Assembly: GCA_016713125.1 (NCBI GenBank)
Contig: JADJPT010000003.1
Coordinates: forward strand, 124,001 to 188,000
DNA length: 64,000 nucleotides
From: Betaproteobacteria bacterium
Lineage (GTDB): Bacteria > Pseudomonadota > Gammaproteobacteria > Burkholderiales > SG8-39
Reading direction: 5' to 3'
A program made the translations under genes and the position numbers. Under the pieces are notes generated by a model that saw only the letters and a list, made by a program, of their open reading frames with translations, ran no database searches and had not been told where the DNA came from. This document shows positions 1 through 8,391 of the stretch, one piece after another (the stretch's first letter is position 1; every line of letters starts with the position of its first letter).

Positions 1-1417
1 CTGCGCGTCGCGGATGATGCCGACCTTCTCCCACATCAGGTCGAACAGGGTCTCGCGCAACGGTTCCAGATTGCCGTGCGCCCCGCCCTTGGCGCGCAGC
101 GGCTGCTCGCAGCGCGCGATGGCCGCGTCGATCTGCGCGCGATCGGCGTCGCGGAACGCCGCCTGGCTGCCGCCCTCGCGCCGCACCCAGGCCGCCATCT
201 CCTCGCCGGCCACGCCGCCGAACACCGTGGAGTTGGCCACGCCGTTGCCGCCCAGGCGATTCGCGCCGTGCACGCCGCCCGAGTCTTCGCCGGCCGTGAA
301 CAGGCCCTGGAGCGCGGTGGTGCAATCGACGTCGAACTCGACCCCGCCCATCATGTAATGCGCCGTGGGCACCACCTCGACCAGGCCGCCGGCGAGGTCG
401 AATCCGCAATCGGCGCAGCGCTCCACCATGCCCTTGAACTGCTTCCGTACGTTTTCCGGGCCGAGGTGGCCCATCGAGATGTACAGGCCGCCATTGGGCG
501 TGAGGTGCCCGGCCTTCATCTCGCTGAACATGGCGCGCGAGACGATGTCGCGCGTGGCGCGCTCGAGCTTGGCATCGTACTTGTGCATGAAGCGCTCGCG
601 ATTGCCGTCGAGCAGGTAGCCGCCGGCGCCGCGCAGGCCCTCCTCGAGCACGGTGCCGGTCATGCGCGTGCCGCGGGCCGGCCAGCAGGCCGGTGGGATG
701 GAACTGCACCATCTCCATGTCGCGCAGGGACAGCCCGGCGCGCAGCGCCATGGCCAGGCCGTCGCAGCTCTTGTCACCCGAGGGCGTGTGGTACTTGTAC
801 ATGGTCGGGCCGCCGCCGGTGCCGAGCAGCACCGCCTTGGCCTTGACGAACACGTACTCGCCGCTGCGCATGTCCAGCATCAGCACACCGGCGATGGCGT
901 CGCCCGCGGGCGTCTTCACCAGCTCCACGGCGCGATGCTCTTCGAGGCGATTCACCTTCCTCGCCCACACCTGCTCGGCCAGGCGGTTGATGATCTCGAT
1001 TCCGGTCAGGTCGCCCTTGTGCACGGTGCGGTCGAAGGTCTGCCCGGCGAAGGCCTTCTGGTGCACGGTGCCGTCCGGATTGCGGTCGAAGAAGCAGCCC
1101 AGTTCGTTCTCCAGCTCGTGGATGCGCTCGACCGCCAGGTTCACCAGCTTCCAGGCCAGTTCCTGGTGCGGCAGCCACTTGTCGCCTTCGATGGTGTCCA
1201 TGAAATGCCGCTCTACCGAGTCGCCGGCGGCCAGCGCCACGTTGTAGCCGCCCTGGACCATGCGCGTGCAGCCGCATTTGCCGAGCAGCCGCCTCACCGC
1301 CACGGTGATGGACAGGGCGGGCGCGGCCTGCTCCGCGTGCAGCGCGGCGAACAGGCCGGCGCCGCCGGAGCCGAGGATCAGGATGTCGGTGGAGAGTTCG
1401 CGGATGGACGTGGACAT
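1..1417 (-). pseudogene. Succinate dehydrogenase/fumarate reductase-type flavoprotein subunit, partial, one frameshift
   Basis: FAD-dependent oxidoreductase of the SdhA/FrdA/NadB superfamily, expected to oxidise succinate or reduce fumarate together with the iron-sulfur and membrane subunits encoded further upstream. It starts with MSTSIREL at 1417, carries the FAD-binding GSGGAGLFAA near residue 14 and the substrate-site MVQFHPTGL near residue 235, and leaves the window before its C-terminus. The coding strand reads GGCCCGCGGC at about 671-680. Removing one C of the CCC run (675-677) restores the family sequence LAGRGTRMTG, and the shifted frame then continues through GVHGANRLGGNG, so a single-base insertion breaks the gene. 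The segment that normally carries the histidine for covalent FAD (SHTVAAQGG in family members) reads GCTRMVQGGYN, so covalent flavinylation is not expected. It lies 4 bases after the TRAP permease stop, as the last visible gene of the run. Confidence 0.82.
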
Positions 1418-1421
1418 GGGT

Positions 1422-3464
1422 TCAGGCCGGTTTCGGTGGTGTGGACTTGCGCAGCATCTGCATGGCGACGGCCAGCGCCACCAGGCCGAAGCCGATCACG
1501 TCGGCGACGATGGACGGGTAGACCAGCGCGAAGCCGGCGACGATGAACATCCAGCGTTCGGGCAGGGTGGTCTTCTTGAAGGCCCAGCCCTGGAAGCCCG
1601 CCGCCAGCGCCGAGATGCCGACCGCGGCGGTCAGGGTCACCTCGGCGATCATCCACCAGTTGGCGGTGGCCAGCGCCTTGGTCGAGCCCATCAGCAGCAG
1701 GCCCAGGCCGCTGGGATCGAGCACGAACATGAAGGGCACCAGGAAGGCCGGCACGGTGTACTTCCAGCATTGCAGCGTGGTCTTGTACGGGTCGCCGCCG
1801 GTGATCGCCGCGGCCGCGAAGGGCGAGAGCGCGGTCGGCGGCGAGACTTCCGAGAGCACCGCGTAGTAGAAGATGAACATGTGCGCGGCGAAGTCAGGCA
1901 CCCCCAGCTTGATCAGCGCCGGGGCGGCGATCACCGCGCTGATGATGTAGGAGGCGGTGACCGGCACGGCCAGGCCGACGATCCACACCACCAGAGCCGT
2001 GAACAGGGCGGTGAGCAGCAGCGAGCCGCCGGCGTAGTCGATGACGATCGAACTGAACTTCAGCCCCAGGCCGGTCAGCGTGACCACGCCGACGATGATG
2101 CCCGCGCCGGCGCAGGTGGCGGCCACGTTCAGCACGCCGATCGAGCCGCCTTCCATGGCCTTGACCAGCGGCGAGGTGGCGATGCCGCGCAGCAACGGCA
2201 GCTTGCCGGTGAACAGGTCGTAGGGGATCAGCGCCGTGTCGCGGCGGAGCATGCTGGTGGCCAGCGACACCACGGTGGCCCAGAACACCGAGAGAACCGG
2301 CGAGAAGCCCCACATCATGAAGGCGACGATCGACACCAGCGAGAGGAAATGGAACCAGTACTTGCGCGTCAGGTTCCACACCGAATCGACCTTGGCGAAG
2401 GTGGTGTTGCCCATGCCGTACTTGCGCGCGTCGATCTCCACCATCAGGAACAGCGCAAGGTAGAACAGGATGGTCGGGATCACCGCCATCAGCAGCACGT
2501 CGAGGTAGGAGATCTTCAGGAACTCCGCGATCAGGAACGCCGCCGCGCCCAGCACCGGCGGCGAGATGATCGCGCCCAGCCCGCCCGCCGCCAGCAGGCC
2601 GCCGGCCGCGTTGCGTTCGTAGCCGACCTTGGCGAGCATCGGATAGGCCACCGAGCCCAGCGTGACGGTGGTGGCCACGCCCGAACCCGAAGGCCCGCCC
2701 AGCAGAAACGACGCCAACACCACGGTGCGCCCGGCGCCGGTGGGCTTGCCGCCCATCGCCGAGAACGAGAAGTCGATGTAGAACTTGCCGGCGCCCGAGT
2801 ACTGCAGGAACGCGCCGAAGATGGTGAACAGGATGATCAGCGACGAGGACACGTCGACGGCCACGCCGTAGATGCCTTCGAGCGTCATGTACATGTGGCC
2901 GATCAGGCGGCCGACCTCGTAGCCCTTGTGCGTCCAGGGCTGCGGCAGGTACGGCCCGGCCAGCGCATAGGCGACGAAGGCCAGCGTCACCACCGGCATG
3001 ATCCAGCCGTTGGTGCGCCGCATGGCCTCCAGCACCAGCACGATCAGCGCGATGCCGAACACGATGTCCCAGTCGTTGGGCGAAGTGTTGCGGTCGGTGA
3101 AATCGTCGCCGCCGTTGATCAGGTAGACGACGATGGCGATCGACAGCGCCGCGGCGATCCAGTCCCACCACATGATGCGGTGGCGAAACCGCCGCGCCAC
3201 CGGAAAGATCAGGAACGACAGCACCAGCACCATGGCCACGTGCAGCGGCCGCAGCGTCTGGGTGGGCACGATGGCGTAGGCGGTGTAGAGGTGAAACACC
3301 GACATCGCCACCGCGGCGAACACCAGCAGCGCGCCCAGCCAGCCCTCGAGCCTGTTGGCCGCGCCCTCCTCCTCCTCGATGAACTCCTCGGCCTTGCGAC
3401 GCGCCTCTTCGGAGATGACGATGTCCGCCAGCGGATCGGGGGTGGGCCTGGCCTGTTCGCTCAT
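1422..3464 (-). CDS. TRAP transporter fused permease subunit (DctQM fusion, TAXI type)
   Basis: Inner-membrane permease of a tripartite ATP-independent periplasmic (TRAP) transporter, which drives solute uptake with an ion gradient. The 680-residue length and numerous hydrophobic segments fit the fused small (DctQ) plus large (DctM) form typical of TAXI-type systems. The N-terminal 35 residues are acidic and cytoplasmic (EEARRKAEEFIEEEE), a four-helix DctQ-like part follows, then the DctM domain with the conserved glycine-rich LLGGPSGSGVATTVT and AAGGLGAIISPPVLG segments. The matching receptor is the gene immediately upstream (ends at 3565). The roughly 100-base gap between them holds a terminator-like hairpin, which could lower permease expression relative to receptor. 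The substrate cannot be read from sequence; cluster context suggests a C3-C4 organic acid. Confidence 0.93.
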   Translation of the reverse strand: MSEQARPTPDPLADIVISEEARRKAEEFIEEEEGAANRLEGWLGALLVFAAVAMSVFHLYTAYAIVPTQTLRPLHVAMVLVLSFLIFPVARRFRHRIMWWDWIAAALSIAIVVYLINGGDDFTDRNTSPNDWDIVFGIALIVLVLEAMRRTNGWIMPVVTLAFVAYALAGPYLPQPWTHKGYEVGRLIGHMYMTLEGIYGVAVDVSSSLIILFTIFGAFLQYSGAGKFYIDFSFSAMGGKPTGAGRTVVLASFLLGGPSGSGVATTVTLGSVAYPMLAKVGYERNAAGGLLAAGGLGAIISPPVLGAAAFLIAEFLKISYLDVLLMAVIPTILFYLALFLMVEIDARKYGMGNTTFAKVDSVWNLTRKYWFHFLSLVSIVAFMMWGFSPVLSVFWATVVSLATSMLRRDTALIPYDLFTGKLPLLRGIATSPLVKAMEGGSIGVLNVAATCAGAGIIVGVVTLTGLGLKFSSIVIDYAGGSLLLTALFTALVVWIVGLAVPVTASYIISAVIAAPALIKLGVPDFAAHMFIFYYAVLSEVSPPTALSPFAAAAITGGDPYKTTLQCWKYTVPAFLVPFMFVLDPSGLGLLLMGSTKALATANWWMIAEVTLTAAVGISALAAGFQGWAFKKTTLPERWMFIVAGFALVYPSIVADVIGFGLVALAVAMQMLRKSTPPKPA

Positions 3465-3524
3465 GCGTGCCTGCCTGTGCGTGGGTGGAGCATGCCGCGG
3501 GCGCCGTCGCGCCCGCCTGAAATG

Positions 3525-3547
3525 AAAACCCCGCCCGCAGGCGGGGT
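3525..3547 (-). terminator. Intrinsic terminator or attenuator between TAXI receptor and TRAP permease
   Basis: Read on the minus strand, an 8-bp perfect stem (ACCCCGCC, loop TGCG, GGCGGGGT) is followed directly by TTTT and then CATTTC. It lies after the receptor stop and before the permease start, so partial read-through would give more receptor than permease mRNA, a common arrangement in binding-protein transport operons. Confidence 0.6.
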
Positions 3548-3564
3548 CGCGCGGCAGCGCGGGC

Positions 3565-4524
3565 TCAGTTGAGCTTGATGCCCTTCTCGGCGAAGTACTT
3601 CACCGCGCCCGGATGGAAGGGGATCGGCGAAGCCGAGGCCTTCTGGTTCTCGAGCTTGAAGTTGGCCGCTTCCTTGTGCACGGCGATCAGGTCGTCGCGC
3701 TTGTCGAAGATGGTCTTGACGATGTTGTAGGCGGTCTTCTCGTCCATCTTCTCGTGCGCCACCAGGATGTTCATCACGGTGGCCTGCTTGTTGTCGGCGT
3801 CCATGCCCTTGTAGGTGGCCTTGGGAATGGCGTCCTCGACGTACAGGTTGCCGTACTTCTTGTTCATCGGCCCGACGGTCTCGGCATGGTCGATCATCTT
3901 CAGCTTGGTGCCCGGGGTATTGGCCAGATCCGTCACCGCCGCGGTCGGCAGCCCGCCGACCCAGAAGAAGGCGTCGATCTTGCCGTCCTTGATCGCGTTG
4001 ACCGACTCGGCCACGCCGAGGCGCTCGCGCTTCAAGTCCTTGTCCTTGTCCAGGCCGGCGGCCTCGATGACGCGAAAGCCCATGACCTCGGTGGCGCTGC
4101 CCGGCGAACCGGTGGACACGCGCTTGCCCTTCAGGTCGGACATCTTGTTGATGCCGCGTCCCTCCACCGAGACCACGTGCATGCGGTTCGGGTACAGGAC
4201 CATCAGCGTGCGCAGCGGCACTTTGTTGCCCTTGAACTTGTCCTCGCCGCGATAGGCGTCGAGGGTGGCGTCGGCCATGGTCAGGCCGATGTAGGGCTTG
4301 CCGGTGCCGATCAGCTTGAGGTTGTCGACCGAACCGCCGGTGACTTCGGCGGTGGCCTGCATGCCGGGCACGTACTTCGACAGCGCCGCGGCGATGCCGC
4401 CGCCCAGCGGGTAATACACGCCGCCGGTGCCGCCGGTGGCGATGGACAGGTTCTGCGCCGCTGCGGCGCCCGACAGGGCCAGGCCGGCGGCGAGCGTGAC
4501 GATGCTGCGTATCGCGATTCTCAT
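3565..4524 (-). CDS. TAXI-family TRAP transporter periplasmic solute-binding protein
   Basis: Periplasmic receptor that hands its ligand to the fused TRAP permease downstream. The chosen start MRIAIRSIV at 4524 follows an AAGGAGA ribosome site (4529-4535) and gives a normal Sec signal peptide (residues 1-24, cleavage after SGAAAA); upstream in-frame starts lack both. The mature N-terminus shows the TAXI signature SIATGGTGGVYYPLGG followed by VTGGSVDNLKLI. Length is 319 residues, normal for the family. TAXI receptors have been tied to glutamate, 2-oxoglutarate and other carboxylates. The ligand here is unknown, though the neighbouring fumarase and dehydrogenase genes make a dicarboxylate plausible. 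Confidence 0.93.
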   Translation of the reverse strand: MRIAIRSIVTLAAGLALSGAAAAQNLSIATGGTGGVYYPLGGGIAAALSKYVPGMQATAEVTGGSVDNLKLIGTGKPYIGLTMADATLDAYRGEDKFKGNKVPLRTLMVLYPNRMHVVSVEGRGINKMSDLKGKRVSTGSPGSATEVMGFRVIEAAGLDKDKDLKRERLGVAESVNAIKDGKIDAFFWVGGLPTAAVTDLANTPGTKLKMIDHAETVGPMNKKYGNLYVEDAIPKATYKGMDADNKQATVMNILVAHEKMDEKTAYNIVKTIFDKRDDLIAVHKEAANFKLENQKASASPIPFHPGAVKYFAEKGIKLN

Positions 4525-4642
4525 GATGTCTCCTTGGAAGGGCGCTCTGGGTGCGGCGCTATGTTGAACGCGGGCCAGACGGCCCCCGGTTCGAACGGAT
4601 TTCATTCTACCGGATGCCGGCGCGGGCCGAGGGCGCAATCAC

Positions 4643-5065
4643 CTACTTCGCAAACAGGCTCGAGCGATCCTTGAACGCCTTGAATTCCAGAGCGTTGCCG
4701 CAGGGGTCGAGGAAGAACATGGTGGCCTGCTCGCCGACCTCGCCCTTGAAACGCACATAGGGCTCGATGACGAACTTGGTGCCGGCGGCCCGCAGCTTGG
4801 CGGCGAGCTTGTCCCACTCGCCCATGTCGAGCACCACGCCGAAATGGCGCACCGGCACGTTGTGGCCGTCCACGGCGCTGGAGTTCCGATGGCCGGCTTC
4901 GTCGGGACACAGGTGGGCGACGATCTGGTGGCCGTAGAAATCGAAGTCGACCCAGTCCGCGGAGGAACGGCCCTCGGGGCAACCGAGCAACTCGCCGTAG
5001 AACTTGCGCGCGGTGGCGAGGCTGGTGACGGGAAACGCCAGGTGGAACGGGTGCATCGCAGACAT
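4643..5065 (-). CDS. VOC-superfamily (glyoxalase/dioxygenase fold) protein
   Basis: A single-domain vicinal-oxygen-chelate protein of 140 residues. Histidines near the N-terminus (MHPFHLAF) and in the middle (YGHQIVAHL, VRHFGVVLDMG) and the glutamate in FFLDPCGNALEFKAF are placed like the metal ligands of the betaalphabetabetabeta repeats. Members include glyoxalases, extradiol dioxygenases and isomerases. Full-length proteins with this C-terminal LDPxGNxLEFK pattern are usually annotated only as VOC family. It lies between the fumarase beta subunit and the TAXI receptor in the same direction, so it probably acts on an intermediate of the same catabolic route, but no reaction can be assigned. 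Confidence 0.85.
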   Translation of the reverse strand: MSAMHPFHLAFPVTSLATARKFYGELLGCPEGRSSADWVDFDFYGHQIVAHLCPDEAGHRNSSAVDGHNVPVRHFGVVLDMGEWDKLAAKLRAAGTKFVIEPYVRFKGEVGEQATMFFLDPCGNALEFKAFKDRSSLFAK

Positions 5066-5094
5066 GTGGAGCTCCGGGAATCAGCGCAAAAGCA

Positions 5095-5709
5095 TCATTT
5101 TACGGCCACCCCGAGACTGGCCAGCGCCTGAGCGCGACGCGCCTGGGAATTGGCCTTCACCGCCGTGTACAGGCTGCCGCCGTGGCTGTCCATGGCCACC
5201 AGCAGCGGACAGAAACCCTTGAGGCGGAACTTCCACAGCGATTCGGGTTTGAGGTCGTCCATGTCGACGTCCTCGATGGCCTCGATCCAGGTGGTCTCCA
5301 GCGCCGCGGTGCCGCCGATCACGGCCAGGTAGGCGCCGCCGATGTCCGCGAAGGACTGCGCCGAGCCCTCGCGCATGCCGCCCTTGCCGATGATGAAGCG
5401 CACGCCGTATTGCTTCATCAGTGGACGCGTGAAGCGCTCCATGCGGTCCGAGGTGGTGGTGCCGATGCAGACCGGCGCGTAGCCGGCCGGAAACTCGGCC
5501 GACTTGTCGACCTTCCTCACGTTGGGCGCGGTGTGGATCACCGCATGGCCCTTGAGGTCGAAGCGCGGCTTGCGGCCGCGGTCGAACATGTGGATCTGGG
5601 TGGCGTCGCGGATGCCGTACAGGGTGCCGTGCAGGGTCACGGTGTCGTTGATGCGCAGCGCGCGCACCTGTTCCTCGAACACCGGCATGTGCAGATCGTA
5701 GTGGGCCAT
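5095..5709 (-). CDS. Class I fumarase / L-tartrate dehydratase beta subunit
   Basis: C-terminal-domain subunit of an oxygen-sensitive iron-sulfur hydro-lyase, which interconverts fumarate and malate or dehydrates tartrate. At 204 residues it matches free-standing beta subunits such as TtdB rather than the fused fumarases FumA/FumB. The swivelling-domain hallmarks are present: GDxVTLHGTLYGIRDA-like N-terminus, the FIIGKGGM loop, and GGTAALETTWIEAIE near the end. The start is one base after the alpha-subunit stop, so the two are translationally coupled. Fumarase and tartrate dehydratase cannot be told apart by eye; cluster context with SDH-like subunits favours fumarate/malate chemistry. Confidence 0.92.
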   Translation of the reverse strand: MAHYDLHMPVFEEQVRALRINDTVTLHGTLYGIRDATQIHMFDRGRKPRFDLKGHAVIHTAPNVRKVDKSAEFPAGYAPVCIGTTTSDRMERFTRPLMKQYGVRFIIGKGGMREGSAQSFADIGGAYLAVIGGTAALETTWIEAIEDVDMDDLKPESLWKFRLKGFCPLLVAMDSHGGSLYTAVKANSQARRAQALASLGVAVK

Positions 5710-5710
5710 G

Positions 5711-6586
5711 TCAGTAACCGTACTCCAGGCCTGCGGGACGGAAGGTGGCGCGCGCGCGGCGCGCCGAATGGCATTGCATGTTCACCGCCACCGGGTTCAT
5801 GGTGATGTGCGTGGCGGCGGTCTCGACGTGCACGGCAAAGGCGGTCGAATCGCCGCCCAGTCCCTGCGGGCCCACGCCCAGCATGTTCCCCGCCTCGGTG
5901 AGCGCCTCCTCGAGCTTGGCCCCCTCGCGGTCGCTGCAGCGCGAGCCCAGGGCGCGCGTCGCCGCGACCTTGGACAGGTGCACGCACAGGTCGGCCGTGC
6001 CGCCCACGCCCACGCCGACGATGGTTGGCGGGCAGGTCTTGCCGCCGGCCTCCAGCACGCAATCGATGACGAACGTCTTGATCGCGTCGACTCCGTCGGC
6101 CGGGATCGCCATTTTCAGGAAGGAGTTGTTCTCCGAGCCCGAACCCTTCGGGATCATCTCGATCTCGAGCAACTCCTCGTCGCTGCAGAAATCGATGTGG
6201 ATCACCGGCACGTGCCGGCCGCAGGAGCTGTGCTCGTTCTTGCGCGTCACCGGGTGCACCACCGAGGAACGCAACGGATGCTCGCGCGTGGCGCGCTCGC
6301 AACCCTTGCGGATCGCCTGCTTCATGGCGAAGCCGTCGAGTTCGACGTTGCGGCCGATGCGCACGTTGTAGATCGGGATGCCGGTGTCCTGGCACAGCAG
6401 GTTGTCGGTGTCCTCGGCCACCTGGATGTTGACCAGCATGGTGCCGAGCACGCCCTGCGCGGTGGCGTCGGTCTCGCGCTTCACCAGCCCGGCGAAGCCC
6501 TGCTTGATGTCGGGCGGCAGCAGCTTGACCGCCCGGATATACAACTCCCGGGCGGCGTCCTCGACCTGCTGCGGATCTATCTTCAT
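5711..6586 (-). CDS. Class I fumarase / L-tartrate dehydratase alpha subunit
   Basis: Catalytic iron-sulfur subunit of 291 residues, matching TtdA-type alpha chains. Cysteines expected to hold the 4Fe-4S cluster occur in CQDTGIPIYN, in HSSCGRHVPV and in VGGTADLCVHLSK; the family motif PPTIVGVGVGG is intact. It acts in the cytoplasm with the beta subunit encoded immediately downstream. Its start overlaps the stop of the Bug receptor gene by 4 bases (6583-6586). It is the third kind of C4-dicarboxylate function in this run, after the SDH-like subunits and the transporters, which supports a pathway feeding fumarate or malate into central metabolism. Confidence 0.92.
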   Translation of the reverse strand: MKIDPQQVEDAARELYIRAVKLLPPDIKQGFAGLVKRETDATAQGVLGTMLVNIQVAEDTDNLLCQDTGIPIYNVRIGRNVELDGFAMKQAIRKGCERATREHPLRSSVVHPVTRKNEHSSCGRHVPVIHIDFCSDEELLEIEMIPKGSGSENNSFLKMAIPADGVDAIKTFVIDCVLEAGGKTCPPTIVGVGVGGTADLCVHLSKVAATRALGSRCSDREGAKLEEALTEAGNMLGVGPQGLGGDSTAFAVHVETAATHITMNPVAVNMQCHSARRARATFRPAGLEYGY

Positions 6587-7545
6587 TTCACCGAGATCTT
6601 GCGTTCGCGCACCACCACCGCCCAGCGCGCGGTCTCTTCCTTGAGGTCCTTGCCCATCTGCTCCGGGGTGTTGCCCACCGGCGCCATGCCCTGGGCGAAG
6701 AAGCGCGCCTTCATCTGCGTGTCTTCGAGCGCCTTCTTCGAGTCGGCGGCGACCTTCTCGATGATCTCGCGCGGGGTGCCGGCGGGCGCGACGATGCCGA
6801 ACCAGCCGGAGTTCTCGAAACCCGGCACGGTGGCGGCGATCGGCGGCAGGCTGGGCATCTGCGGCGCGGGTTGCGTGCTGGTCACGCCCAGCGCGCGCAG
6901 CCGCCCGGAGTTCACGTGCGCGAGCGCCGCCGCCATGTTGGTCACCATGAACGAGGTTTCGCCGCCCACCAGCCCGGCCAGCGCCGGGCCTTCGCCCTTG
7001 TAGGGCACGTGCACGGCGTCGAGCTTGGCGGAGTAGACGAAGTTCTCCGCCGCCAGGTGCACCTGCGAGCCGATGCCGGCCGAGCCGAAGGTCAGCTTGC
7101 CCGGCTGCGCGCGCGCGCCGTCGATCAGTTCCTTGACGGTCTTGTAGGGCGAGCTGGCCGGCACCACCATCACCTGCGGGCCGCTGACCACATTGGTCAC
7201 CGGAACGAAATCCTTCTCCGGGTTGTAGCCGAGCTTGGCGTAGATGTGCTGGTTGGCCGTGATCACCGAGCCCGAGGGAAAGAACAGCGTGTAGCCGTCA
7301 GGCGTGGCGCGCGCCGCTTCGGCCGCGCCGACACCGCCGCCGGCTCCGCCGCGGTTCTCGATGACCACGGTCTGGCCCCACATCTCGCCCAGCTTCTGGC
7401 CGAGCATGCGCGCCGCGATGTCGGTGGCCCCGCCCGGCGGGAAGGGCACGATGAAGCGCACCGGTTTGCTGGGGTACGACTGCGCCGAAGCGGCGGCAGC
7501 GACGGCGAGTCCTGCGAAAGCGAGCAACAGCTTGCGAATCTTCAC
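6583..7545 (-). CDS. Bug-family TTT receptor (tripartite tricarboxylate transporter solute-binding protein)
   Basis: Periplasmic binding protein of the TctC/Bug family, 320 residues. It begins with a GTG codon at 7545, supported by a strong AAGGAGGT site five bases upstream. A Sec signal peptide (KIRKLLLAFAGLAVAAAASAQ) is followed by the family pattern YPSKPVRFIVPFPPGGATD and later GTPREIIEKV. No tctA/tctB membrane genes are adjacent, which is common in Burkholderiales, where orphan Bug receptors share permeases or serve as sensors; the complete TTT set at 32457-35472 is a possible partner. Ligands in the family include citrate, malate, nicotinate and terephthalate; none can be assigned here. 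Confidence 0.93.
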   Translation of the reverse strand: MKIRKLLLAFAGLAVAAAASAQSYPSKPVRFIVPFPPGGATDIAARMLGQKLGEMWGQTVVIENRGGAGGGVGAAEAARATPDGYTLFFPSGSVITANQHIYAKLGYNPEKDFVPVTNVVSGPQVMVVPASSPYKTVKELIDGARAQPGKLTFGSAGIGSQVHLAAENFVYSAKLDAVHVPYKGEGPALAGLVGGETSFMVTNMAAALAHVNSGRLRALGVTSTQPAPQMPSLPPIAATVPGFENSGWFGIVAPAGTPREIIEKVAADSKKALEDTQMKARFFAQGMAPVGNTPEQMGKDLKEETARWAVVVRERKISVK

Positions 7546-7632
7546 GACGACCTCCTTGGTTTAGGTCTGCGGCATTGTGTGCAACGAGCGACACGGCCGC
7601 CACTGCCGTGCGCCTCTTTCCGATGCTCCGGC

Positions 7633-8037
7633 CTACAACGCCAGCGCGAAAGCCAATGCTGCCACAAGCGCGAGCCCGGCGGCACCGGCGGCCAGCGATT
7701 TCTGCCAGTCGCGCCAGGGCAGGAACTCGAGTGCCAGCAGGCGCAGCCCGCCGCTCAGGTGGGCGGCCAGCAGCAGCACCAGGCCCCATTCGGCGAACTT
7801 GACCAGCGGGTTGTCCGTCCAGCGCAGAAAGGTCTCCAGCCGCGCCTCGCCGGCGATCGCCTGGCACAGCGCCCAGAAATGCAGCGGCAGGAACAGCGCC
7901 AGCGCGAACCCGGAAACGCGATGCACGATGAAGGCCCAATAGGCCGGATGGTTGCGCGCGCGCGCATCGACGCGCCGCGCGGCACCGCTCGAGACATCGC
8001 GCGCCGCGCCGGTCGAGGATTCGCGCGCGGCGCTCAT
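7633..8037 (-). CDS. SDH/FRD-like membrane anchor subunit (cytochrome b, second)
   Basis: Small integral membrane protein of 134 residues with about three hydrophobic segments. The segment HRVSGFALALFLPLHFWAL carries the HRxSG motif and a second histidine typical of cytochrome b subunits of succinate dehydrogenase/fumarate reductase, and LAAHLSGGLRLL holds another candidate heme ligand. The start is the ATG at 8037, which overlaps the stop of the first anchor gene by four bases (8034-8037). The 26-residue N-terminus before the first helix is Ala/Arg/Ser-rich and probably cytoplasmic. With the preceding anchor and the iron-sulfur subunit it forms a membrane quinone-reactive module whose flavoprotein is encoded about 6 kb downstream. 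Confidence 0.8.
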   Translation of the reverse strand: MSAARESSTGAARDVSSGAARRVDARARNHPAYWAFIVHRVSGFALALFLPLHFWALCQAIAGEARLETFLRWTDNPLVKFAEWGLVLLLAAHLSGGLRLLALEFLPWRDWQKSLAAGAAGLALVAALAFALAL

Positions 8038-8390
8038 GCCGCGCCCCTGATCGCACCGTACAGTCCGAAGGCCGCGCGCAGCCCCGCCGCCAGCAGCAGC
8101 AGCGCGAACCCCGCCAGCACCCAGTCGCGTGCCGCGTTGCGCCAGCCCAGCCATTCGCCGAGCACGGCGCGCAGGCCGATGGGCACGTGCACGGCCACCG
8201 CCAGCACGAAGACGACGTAGAAGGCCAGCCAGCCGGCATGGCCCTGCAGGCGGGCGAGGATCTCGGCGGCGGTGAGCCCGCCGCGCACCGCGTAGATCAT
8301 GGTCGCCAGGTGCACGAAAACGCAGATCGCCAGCAGCGCGGCGCTGGCGCGCTGGCCCACCCACATCAGCACCTGCGCGCGCGCGCTCAT
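8034..8390 (-). CDS. SDH/FRD-like membrane anchor subunit (first)
   Basis: Integral membrane protein of 118 residues with three predicted helices, in the small succinate dehydrogenase/fumarate reductase anchor family. The first helix GQRASAALLAICVFVHLATM resembles the QRxSA(xn)H pattern of cytochrome b anchors, and AVAVHVPIGLRAVL gives a second histidine in helix two, so a heme between the anchors is plausible. It starts one base after the iron-sulfur subunit stop and overlaps the second anchor by four bases, the usual tight packing of such operons. Confidence 0.78.
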   Translation of the reverse strand: MSARAQVLMWVGQRASAALLAICVFVHLATMIYAVRGGLTAAEILARLQGHAGWLAFYVVFVLAVAVHVPIGLRAVLGEWLGWRNAARDWVLAGFALLLLAAGLRAAFGLYGAIRGAA

Positions 8391-8391
8391 C

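Noticed and set aside
1260..3572. A 770-codon plus-strand frame opposite the TRAP permease
   Set aside because: His/Arg/Gln-rich shadow; the minus-strand permease has transmembrane helices and family motifs.
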